Under the pieces are notes generated by a model. It was not told where the DNA came from and made no database searches. It was given only the letters and a program-made list of their open reading frames with translations. Shown here piece by piece: positions 1 through 5,355 of a stretch of DNA of 9,725 bases. Location: assembly GCA_002307095.1 (NCBI GenBank), contig DBTO01000239.1, positions 1-9,725 of the forward strand, read 5' to 3'. This stretch comes from Sulfurospirillum sp. UBA1314. GTDB lineage: Bacteria; Campylobacterota; Campylobacteria; Campylobacterales; Sulfurospirillaceae. The translations under genes and the position numbers were made by a program. Numbering within the stretch: position 1 is the stretch's first letter; every line of letters begins with the position of its first letter.

Positions 1-532
1 CATTGATCGCTTCTTTGGCATCACGATCAGCTTCAAATTGGTTGAATGCCATATGATCATCGATTGTCTTAATCAATTCGTTAATCATCGGAGTATTAGG
101 TGCAATGAAAGCTAAAGCATCCTCTTTTCGATTTTCTCCTGAGATTATAAGTAGTTGGTCGAGAAATACTTTATATTGATCATAAAGTTTTTTCTCCATT
201 TCATACAGTCCTCTGTCCTTATCATCGGTCAATAATGGTTCATATCGCTTAAGGTTTGTTTCAAATTCTTTACGAAATTCTTTAAATTGCTCTTCAATTT
301 TCGCCAATTGCACTTTATCTTTATTAAAGAGATGTTGCCACGTTGCAACTCTCATTTTATAAAAGCTCTGTTGAACATCGCTCATGACTAAAATAGCAGG
401 CAATGAATTAACATTACATTGATTGGCATCTTTAAAAACAACCTCCATTTTACTAATCCCGATACTAAAAACAGCAAATAGCCCCACAATGGCAACGACT
501 AGCATTGTTATTAATTGTTTAGAGATACTCAT
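1..532 (-). CDS. Methyl-accepting chemotaxis protein with 4HB-type sensor, N-terminal part (runs off window)
   Basis: Reading down from ATG at 530-532 gives 177 residues that stay open to the window edge, so the gene is 3'-truncated here. The protein starts MSISKQLITM, has one membrane segment at about residues 7-27, then a charged, helical periplasmic region (about 30-177). Its features (NSLPAILVMSDVQQSFYKMR, a long stretch rich in K and E, then ENRKEDALAFI) resemble the four-helix-bundle ligand domain of chemoreceptors (4HB_MCP family). The second membrane segment, HAMP and signalling domain would lie outside the window. An AAGGAG ribosome site at 543-548 lies 10 nt before the start. The gene follows the HD-GYP gene by only 23 bp in the same direction, so the two probably form one transcript. 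The ligand cannot be told. The MCP call rests on the sensor half only; another 4HB-bearing sensor such as a histidine kinase is possible. Confidence 0.75.
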   Translation of the reverse strand, partial: MSISKQLITMLVVAIVGLFAVFSIGISKMEVVFKDANQCNVNSLPAILVMSDVQQSFYKMRVATWQHLFNKDKVQLAKIEEQFKEFRKEFETNLKRYEPLLTDDKDRGLYEMEKKLYDQYKVFLDQLLIISGENRKEDALAFIAPNTPMINELIKTIDDHMAFNQFEADRDAKEAIN

Positions 533-555
533 AATTTTTTTACTCCTTTATACGC

Positions 556-1599
556 TTATTTTCTTTTATAGTTTTGAAGATACGGCTCATAATCCTCCCA
601 TCGATTAAATGCAAAATCTTTCAAAGGAAAATAAATGACACTTATGTTAATTTGGTTGAAACCTGTACTTATTTTTTCGTTTAAGAGTTCTGCATCTAAA
701 GTGATATGTTGAGTGTTTAGAATAATAAAATCATCTCCAAAAACACGAAAAATATAGTGAGTTTGAAACAGTATTTTTAAACGTATTGCTATTTCACGAA
801 TCAAATTATTCCCTGATTTCCATCCAAATTCTCTATTGTATTCCGTCATTGTGTGAATTTGAATAAGACAAGATGACTCAAATTTGTTCATTTCAACGTT
901 ACCTTGTAAAAAATAGTTTAAATATTCGCTGGTGTATACTGAAGCAATAGTATCTTTATAGAAAAAGGCTAAACGCTCTTCTTCGATGAAAGAATATGGC
1001 ATTCTATTAACATGCGATGACTCTTGATATGATTGAAAAAATTCAATAGCAACTTCAATGATTTTTGGATCAAATTGTTTTCCACTCCATTTTTTCAACT
1101 CCTTAATAGATTCGTGTGTTGTTTTTCGACACTTGTAAATACGATTTGTTGTCATCGCATCAAAAGCATCCGCTATAGATATTATTCGAGATAAAAGAGG
1201 AATATCTTCTCCACAGAGCTTGTCAGGATATCCATTCCCGTCATAATATTCATGATGATGTCGAATAATAGAACCGTATTGTTTGAATGAAGAGAGATAA
1301 CTCAGTATTTTATCCCCATCTTCTGAGTGCTTTTGTATGATGGTGAATTCTTTCTTTGTTAACCTTCGTGGCTTTAAAAGAATTGATTCAGGAGTAAAAA
1401 GTTTACCAATATCATGTAATAATCCTGCGTGAAAAGCAATTTTTTGATCTTCTTCGCTTAAATGTAACCGTTTTGCGATACTGGATGAAAAATAGGCAAC
1501 TCTTCTCGAATGTCCTGCTGTGTAGGTATCTTTTTTTTCAATAATAGATGAAAACATTTCAAATACTTCATCTTCGATTGAGTGTTTATGTATCAGCAT
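556..1599 (-). CDS. HD-GYP c-di-GMP phosphodiesterase with degenerate C-terminal GGDEF-like domain
   Basis: A 347-residue soluble protein with no membrane or receiver domain. The N-terminal half is a full HD-GYP domain: H30 in AGHSRRV, HD at 62-63 in LHDIGK, H91, then HHEYYDGNGYP at 115-125 and D144 in ADAFDAMT. These are the metal and substrate residues of the family, which hydrolyses cyclic-di-GMP to pGpG/GMP in the cytoplasm. Residues about 215-340 resemble a worn GGDEF domain: NREFGWKSGNNLIREIAIRL takes the place of the usual ND.GH..GD..L.. stretch, and RVFGDDF (285-291) takes the place of R.GGDEF. Cyclase activity is unlikely; a nucleotide-binding or regulatory role is inference. The start is supported by GAAGG at 1606-1610, 6 nt upstream. 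The gene leads a probable two-gene unit with the MCP downstream. With no sensor of its own, it may depend on partners or on nucleotide level. Confidence 0.88.
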   Translation of the reverse strand: MLIHKHSIEDEVFEMFSSIIEKKDTYTAGHSRRVAYFSSSIAKRLHLSEEDQKIAFHAGLLHDIGKLFTPESILLKPRRLTKKEFTIIQKHSEDGDKILSYLSSFKQYGSIIRHHHEYYDGNGYPDKLCGEDIPLLSRIISIADAFDAMTTNRIYKCRKTTHESIKELKKWSGKQFDPKIIEVAIEFFQSYQESSHVNRMPYSFIEEERLAFFYKDTIASVYTSEYLNYFLQGNVEMNKFESSCLIQIHTMTEYNREFGWKSGNNLIREIAIRLKILFQTHYIFRVFGDDFIILNTQHITLDAELLNEKISTGFNQINISVIYFPLKDFAFNRWEDYEPYLQNYKRK

Positions 1600-1632
1600 A
1601 ATATACCTTCTTATATATTTAAATCAAAAAAT

Positions 1633-1638
1633 ATTATA
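1633..1638 (-). promoter_or_regulatory. Candidate -10 box for the HD-GYP/MCP unit
   Basis: On the minus strand this reads TATAAT, 33 nt before the HD-GYP start codon. No good -35 box lies upstream, which is normal for housekeeping promoters in Campylobacterota. It competes with the -10-like TATAAA inside the left repeat, and both could be used. Confidence 0.4.
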
Positions 1639-1790
1639 AGTATTATTTATTTTTTAATACTCAAAAACAGCCAAAAATAGGGAATATAAGCTAATATGCC
1701 ATAACTTATTTGCATTATTAGGATTAATATTTTAACTACCAACAAAAAGTATTCTAGCAATTAAATTTCTATACGAAAAGAGGAAAATAT

Positions 1791-1828
1791 CGCTTTTATA
1801 TGCAAAAAATCGGAATTGCGCTATTTTT
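1791..1828 (-). repeat. Left copy of 38-bp inverted repeat; candidate AraC-controlled operator-promoter facing HD-GYP
   Basis: On the minus strand this copy reads AAAAATAGCGC, then AATTCCGA, then TTTTTTGCATATAAAAGCG. It matches the copy at 3027-3064 at 33 of 38 positions in inverted orientation. The mismatches cluster in the four-base spacer before TTGCATATAAAA, with two isolated ones. A -10-like TATAAA falls at 1795-1800, about 195 nt before the HD-GYP start. The presence of one copy on each side of araC, both reading outward, suggests a binding site for that regulator next to a promoter. Binding is inferred; the repeat itself is seen directly. Confidence 0.6.
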
Positions 1829-2092
1829 TATATTGAGTCACTATTTTTTTGGTACTATTTTATAAGATACAGGATAGTAGCGCAGAATTTTGAATGGTTT
1901 CTAAGTTTAATAATATAGGCATATACTCTTGTATTTTTAAATCTTAAATGCCTTAATTCAGGTATTTCATAGCAATTATTCATGTGTTATATACGCCATC
2001 ATTGAGAGGTCACATTTGGTTTTATTCGTCTTTATTTTCAAAAAATCATCTTATATGAACTATATTTTTATTGACTCAGTTCTGATCTTTGT

Positions 2093-3034
2093 ATGAAAAC
2101 ACTTATAGATCAATCTGGGTTGAGCATAGCAAAGGCACTTACCCTCTATAAATATGCCTTTAAACAAAATCCAACATTTGGAATCAATATTCATTCGGAA
2201 AATTTTGTACCTGAGGACATCGTTACGTTACAAAAAGAGGAAGCTATTCGTACAAGTGGTACTCCTATCAAACTTGATTTTTTTGCGCTTTGTTTGTGTT
2301 TAGAGGGAAAATCTATTCGTAAAGTGAATCAATATGAATTCCAAATTGAAAAATATTCACTTCAACTCATACCAGCAGGATCGCTTTTTTCATTTGAGAG
2401 TATTACGGAACAGACGCAACTGTACTTTATTCTCTTTACGGAACCATTTATACAAGCCTATAATAATAAACATGTATCTCAAAACATAGCATCTCTTTTT
2501 GAGTATCACAAAGAAAATATTGACCATATTATTTTAGCGAGTAATATCTATAACCGAGTAAAAACTATTTTTGAAGATATTAATACGGAATTACTTGAAA
2601 AAAAAGATGACTATACAATGATTATTAAGCTTTTAATTTTAAAATTGTTGTTTATATTAAAACGAACTAAAGTGGAAAAATGTCAAGCATTCCCAAAATG
2701 TGAAACAAGACCAGAACAGATAGCTAATCATTACTTAGATCTTGTCGAAAAATATTTTATGCAGTTTAAAAAAGTTTCTGACTATGCAATTTTATTAAAC
2801 ATCACACCAAAACACTTAACAGAAACTATCAATGAAACACTCAATATAAATGCACTATCCTGTATTCACAACAGAATTTTGAAAGAATCGCTCTATCTTC
2901 TTGAATACACCTCTTTTAATATTAATCAAATCGCCTCATCTCTTAATTTCAATACACCTTCTGATTTTTCACGCTTTTTTGCTCGCTACTGCCATATGAG
3001 CCCTAAAGAATACCGACTTCGAATGCAAAAATAG
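2093..3034 (+). CDS. AraC-family transcriptional regulator
   Basis: A 313-residue protein of usual length for the family. Residues about 60-120 form a cupin-like AraC_binding domain (FALCLCLEGK, then IEKYSLQLIPAGSLFSFES). Residues about 210-312 form the two-helix-turn-helix DNA-binding domain: the first HTH lies around SDYAILLNITPKHLTETI, the second around INQIASSLNFNTPSDFSRFF, ending in the family signature RYCHMSPKEYR. The linker carries a CX5C pair (C197, C203), which is unusual but of unknown meaning. The ATG at 2093 is the only ATG near the N-terminus; a stop at 2072-2074 closes the frame upstream. No clear Shine-Dalgarno site precedes it, so translation may be weak. The gene is bracketed by inverted copies of a 38-bp repeat, the right one overlapping its stop codon, which makes it the likely local regulator of the flanking chemotaxis and c-di-GMP genes. 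The effector is unknown. Confidence 0.92.
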   Translation: MKTLIDQSGLSIAKALTLYKYAFKQNPTFGINIHSENFVPEDIVTLQKEEAIRTSGTPIKLDFFALCLCLEGKSIRKVNQYEFQIEKYSLQLIPAGSLFSFESITEQTQLYFILFTEPFIQAYNNKHVSQNIASLFEYHKENIDHIILASNIYNRVKTIFEDINTELLEKKDDYTMIIKLLILKLLFILKRTKVEKCQAFPKCETRPEQIANHYLDLVEKYFMQFKKVSDYAILLNITPKHLTETINETLNINALSCIHNRILKESLYLLEYTSFNINQIASSLNFNTPSDFSRFFARYCHMSPKEYRLRMQK

Positions 3035-3064
3035 CGCTATTCCGACATATTGCATATAAAAACG
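3027..3064 (+). repeat. Right copy of 38-bp inverted repeat; candidate AraC-controlled operator-promoter facing MCP cluster
   Basis: This copy reads AAAAATAGCGC, then TATTCCGA, then CATATTGCATATAAAAACG on the plus strand, and it overlaps the last codons and stop of araC. It contains a perfect 10-bp palindrome ATAGCGCTAT (3031-3040) and a -10-like TATAAA at 3055-3060. It points toward the MCP fragment and the frameshifted MCP, whose start is about 350 nt further on. The shared order of elements with the left copy is the main evidence for function. Confidence 0.6.
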
Positions 3065-3123
3065 ATTTATTTCTCTTCAATTTAATATTTTTAATTGATA
3101 CTATCTTGATAAGTGTCAATTAA

Positions 3124-3375
3124 AATTTTATCGTCATTTCTGATATTGCTGATCAAAGCAATTTTTTAGCATTTAATGCTGCGATTGAAACAGTACGTGC
3201 AGGAGAACACTGATTGGTTGCTGATGAAATGCGTAAAACTAGCAAAATACACCCAAACTTAGTTAAGCCATCATCAACTCTATTACGAGTGAGAATGCTA
3301 GAAGGGTGAAACTTATCGCAAGTGAAACCGATCATCTCTCAAATCTAATAGAGAATCCTACCTTTGAGTTGGGAA
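3124..3375 (+). pseudogene. Decayed fragment of an MCP cytoplasmic signalling domain
   Basis: Translating from 3127 gives FIVISDIADQSNFLAFNAA, then IETVRAGEH and a stop at the position where intact MCPs read GEHGRGFAVVADE. About four residues are missing there. The frame resumes with LVADEMRK, and after a one-base skip continues LAKYTQT, matching LAERTQK. In another frame, near 3270-3350, comes AIINSI, then ENARRVKLIASETDHLSN, which matches the conserved C-terminal stretch QNARSVEEIAGAAEHLSR. The fragment therefore spans the hairpin tip and C-terminal bundle, with a stop, small deletions, a large internal deletion and at least two frameshifts. No sensor half remains. DNA similarity to the two MCPs downstream is only moderate, so this is an older loss than the frameshift in its neighbour. 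No function is likely beyond serving as leader sequence for the next gene. Confidence 0.75.
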
Positions 3376-3417
3376 GTGGTAGTTTAAGCAAATTACATAT
3401 AAGGAAGGAAAAGCTTT

Positions 3418-4053
3418 ATGAAAATATCAACACGAATTTTAGTTGCACTTGTGCTCTCTCTTATACTCTTAGGAGGATGTATTATTGGAATTTCATATTC
3501 CAATACTCATGAAAATACAGAAAAATTCATCAGCGAATATAAGAAAAATTCTTATCTTTTTTATGAGAAAGAGCTTAAACACATTGTTGAGGTAGTGAAC
3601 AGTACACTTTATGCAATGTATCATGATCTAAAAGTAAAAGGGCTCTCTGATGAAGAGATACAAAAAGTCCTTATCGAAAAACTTGATGCGATGAAATTTG
3701 ATGACCCTTCAGGTTATGTGATTGTTAATAGTTTTGATGGCACTGCTCTTTTAATGCCATCAAATAAATCTCTTCATGGCAAAAATCTTCTTCAAATCAA
3801 AGATAGCAATGGAAACTTTTTTCTACAGCAGATGATAGAGCTTGCAAAAAAAGGTGGTGTTGTTGTCAAATATGACTTCCCTAAAGTGAAAGATGGTCCA
3901 CCTGCGAAAAAATTTGCATACACCATGGGCTTTGCACCTTACAGTTGGGTCATTTCAGTCGGTGTTTTTGTGGATAGTGTTGAAGAGGAAGTAAAAAAAC
4001 TTAAACGCATATTGCAGATGATGTGGCTTCTCAACTTCGCTCTTTTTTACTGA
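3418..4053 (+). CDS. N-terminal half of the frameshifted MCP: TM1 and sCache_2 sensor
   Basis: This 211-codon frame is what would actually be translated if the frameshift is real. It begins MKISTRILVALVLS with TM1, followed by a single Cache domain: PSGYVIVNSFDGTALLMPS, then SLHGKNLLQIKDSNG, then KKFAYTMGFAPYSWVISVGV. These are the usual sCache_2 landmarks, a fold that in other bacteria often binds small organic acids. Beyond K196 the residues RILQMMWLLNFALFY are out of frame and end at TGA 4051-4053. A product with a single anchor and no HAMP or signalling domain could not signal to CheA; it might at most bind ligand. Confidence 0.6.
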   Translation: MKISTRILVALVLSLILLGGCIIGISYSNTHENTEKFISEYKKNSYLFYEKELKHIVEVVNSTLYAMYHDLKVKGLSDEEIQKVLIEKLDAMKFDDPSGYVIVNSFDGTALLMPSNKSLHGKNLLQIKDSNGNFFLQQMIELAKKGGVVVKYDFPKVKDGPPAKKFAYTMGFAPYSWVISVGVFVDSVEEEVKKLKRILQMMWLLNFALFY

Positions 4054-5105
4054 TCTCATTGCTATTGATTATTTTTAGTATTGGTGTCACTCTGTTTCTT
4101 ATCAGAAAAAATATTTCAAACCCTTTGAATGCGCTTATCCATAGAGCCAATAATCTCTCCAGTGGCGATGGTGATTTCACCCGTAAACTTGAAGTGGTAG
4201 GGAATGATGAAATTGCAGAGGCGAGTACGAGCATCAATCGTTTTATAGAAAAAGTACGTATATTAATCAGTGAAGCGAAGAACCTCTCCAATGAAAACTC
4301 CTCTATTTCACATGAACTCTCTTCATCATCTTTAGAGGTTGGAAAAGCCGTTGAAACCTCTATGAAAATTGTTGGTAATACCACCACTAAAGCCAATATA
4401 CTGAAAGATGTGATGCATATTGGTATGGATGAAGCCAAAGCAGGCAAAGAGGAGTTGCTCAAAGCCAATACCTATCTGAGTGAAGCCAACAGTGCTATTT
4501 TGGATTTAACCAAAGCGATTCAAATGAGTGCTTCTACAGAAATTGAATTAGCCCATAAAATTCAACAACTCAGCGTCGATGCCAGTCAAGTCAAAGAAGT
4601 GTTAGTGGTCATTGGTGATATTGCCGATCAAACCAATTTACTAGCACTCAATGCCGCCATTGAAGCTGCACGCGCAGGTGAACATGGACGAGGCTTTGCC
4701 GTCGTTGCCGATGAAGTACGAAAACTAGCCGAGCGAACCCAAAAGAGTCTGCAAGAGATTAATGCTACCATTAACGTCATTGTTCAAGCCATTATGGATA
4801 GCAGTGATCAGATGACATTAAATTCCAAAAAAGTAGAATCCCTCGCAACTACTGCTAGCCACGTAGAGTCAAAGATCAATAACATGTTTTCTGTTATGGG
4901 AAATACCACTAAAGTTTCCGATAAAACCGCAGAGAATTATCTTAAAACAGGAACAGACATTGAATCCATGATAGATGATGTTGCCAAAATCAATGAAATC
5001 TCGTCTCAAAATGCCAGAAGTGTGGAAGAGATAGCAGGAGCAGCAGAACATCTTAGCCGAATGACCGAAACACTCAATCTTAAACTCTCTGAGTTTAGAA
5101 CCTGA
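4023..5105 (+). CDS. C-terminal half of the frameshifted MCP: TM2, HAMP and signalling domain
   Basis: This 360-codon frame opens at a GTG that overlaps the N-terminal half by 31 bp. It has no ribosome site, so separate translation is doubtful. It carries TM2 (RSFLLISLLLIIFSIGVTLF), HAMP (ISNPLNALIHRANNLSSGDG onward through EVVGNDEIAEASTSINRF), and the signalling domain with the hairpin tip DIADQTNLLALNAAIEAAR and GEHGRGFAVVADEVRKLAER. This tip binds CheA and CheW. About nine residues in ten are identical to the same part of the downstream paralogue. It ends KLSEFRT with no adaptor-docking tail. Confidence 0.6.
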   Translation: MASQLRSFLLISLLLIIFSIGVTLFLIRKNISNPLNALIHRANNLSSGDGDFTRKLEVVGNDEIAEASTSINRFIEKVRILISEAKNLSNENSSISHELSSSSLEVGKAVETSMKIVGNTTTKANILKDVMHIGMDEAKAGKEELLKANTYLSEANSAILDLTKAIQMSASTEIELAHKIQQLSVDASQVKEVLVVIGDIADQTNLLALNAAIEAARAGEHGRGFAVVADEVRKLAERTQKSLQEINATINVIVQAIMDSSDQMTLNSKKVESLATTASHVESKINNMFSVMGNTTKVSDKTAENYLKTGTDIESMIDDVAKINEISSQNARSVEEIAGAAEHLSRMTETLNLKLSEFRT

Positions 5106-5127
5106 TACGTGAAATTGTTGAGCACAT

Positions 5128-5159
5128 AGACTTCTTTTCAAAAGTTAGAAAAGAAGTCT
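5128..5159 (+). terminator. Perfect 12-bp stem-loop after the frameshifted MCP
   Basis: AGACTTCTTTTC (5128-5139) pairs perfectly with GAAAAGAAGTCT (5148-5159) around an 8-nt loop, 23 nt after the MCP stop. No run of T follows, so it is not a textbook intrinsic terminator. It could still end or protect the 3' end of the transcript, and it is symmetric enough to act on both strands. Confidence 0.5.
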
Positions 5160-5161
5160 GC

Positions 5162-5192
5162 GACACGAAGTTAGTCTCTCTCCTTCCGTGTC
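5162..5192 (+). repeat. Second, imperfect stem-loop
   Basis: GACACG-AAG (5162-5170) pairs with CTT-C-CGTGTC (5183-5192), leaving one bulged C and a 12-nt loop. It sits 2 nt after the stronger hairpin. Whether the two work together as a transcript end is unknown. Confidence 0.35.
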
Positions 5193-5221
5193 ATTATCGA
5201 AAGCATTACGAATAATTCTTC

Positions 5222-5227
5222 TATAAT
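5222..5227 (+). promoter_or_regulatory. Candidate -10 box for the intact sCache MCP
   Basis: A perfect TATAAT lies between the hairpins and the MCP start at 5356. No good -35 box is seen at 16-18 bp upstream. It would give a leader of about 120 nt and would let the intact receptor be expressed apart from its broken neighbour. Confidence 0.4.
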
Positions 5228-5355
5228 GTGTCGATACACAGCAGAGATTCATTAGGCAACAGTTAATCATAGAGACAATTGAAGCAAAAACAAAAGATAT
5301 AGATAAAATCGTAGAGAAGCTTAGGTAAAGTGATCTTCAAACAAAGGAATTAAAT

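Larger units (their letters stand above)
1600..2092. other. Divergent intergenic region between HD-GYP gene and araC
   Basis: This 493-bp, very AT-rich stretch separates two divergently transcribed genes. I see no convincing open reading frame. It holds a TATAAT for the HD-GYP direction (1633-1638), the left copy of the 38-bp repeat (1791-1828) and a TATATT at 2061-2066 that could serve araC. A partial match to the repeat core, TAGCGCA at 1878-1884, points toward araC. A weak inverted pair AGGCAT...ATGCCT lies around 1917-1952. The length and the repeat suggest a regulated control region rather than simple spacing. Confidence 0.6.
3418..5105 (+). pseudogene. sCache_2-type methyl-accepting chemotaxis protein split by one frameshift
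   Basis: The two overlapping reading frames at 3418-4053 and 4023-5105 are the halves of one receptor. The N-terminal frame aligns with the paralogue at 5356-7047 up to K196. The other frame resumes the alignment at once with IADDVASQLRSFLLIS. Adding one A in the AAA run at 4003-4005 would restore LKTHIADDVASQ against LRTQISNNTASQ and give 562 residues, versus 563 in the intact copy. The restored order is TM1 (about 7-29), single Cache domain (about 35-190), TM2 (about 210-230), HAMP, then the MCP signalling domain. No CheR-docking pentapeptide is present. The rest of the gene shows no other damage, so this is a recent mutation or a sequencing error. An AAGGAAGGAA ribosome site (3401-3410) precedes the start by 7 nt. 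Confidence 0.85.
5106..5355. other. Intergenic region between the two sCache MCPs
   Basis: This 250-bp gap holds, in order, a strong 12-bp hairpin (5128-5159), a second imperfect hairpin (5162-5192), a TATAAT (5222-5227) and the ribosome site of the next MCP. A short startless frame at 5227-5328 has no recognisable relatives. The arrangement reads as the end of one transcription unit and the start of another. Confidence 0.5.

Noticed and set aside
1917..1952. AGGCAT...ATGCCT inverted pair
   Set aside because: Only 6 bp with a long loop in AT-rich sequence; expected by chance.
3027..3064. sigma-54 or sigma-28 promoter reading of the 38-bp module (TTGCA; TTCCGA)
   Set aside because: The GG at the -24 position is missing for sigma-54, and the TAAA to CCGAT spacing is wrong for sigma-28.
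1791..3064. Inverted repeats as ends of a transposon or an invertible switch carrying araC
   Set aside because: There is no transposase, invertase or target-site duplication, and the right copy overlaps the araC stop codon. The shared promoter-like content fits an operator better, though inversion is not ruled out.
3454..3480. LGGC at residues 18-21 of the sCache MCPs resembles a lipobox
   Set aside because: The hydrophobic stretch continues through CIIGIS as a normal TM1, the -2 residue is poor for a lipobox, and full chemoreceptor topology needs this segment as an anchor.
3306..3512. Small plus-strand frame overlapping the start of the frameshifted MCP
   Set aside because: Its first part is the MCP fossil and the rest reads through the next gene out of frame; there is no ribosome site.
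3993..3999. A AAA AAA slippery heptamer in the frameshifted MCP, suggesting programmed -1 frameshifting
   Set aside because: A -1 slip at this site reads ACT then TAA at 4002-4004 and stops at once; the frame change must lie downstream of 4004.
5227..5328. Short startless frame ending in KDIDKIVEKLR before the intact MCP
   Set aside because: No start codon, no ribosome site and no recognisable relative; it is best treated as chance in AT-rich DNA.
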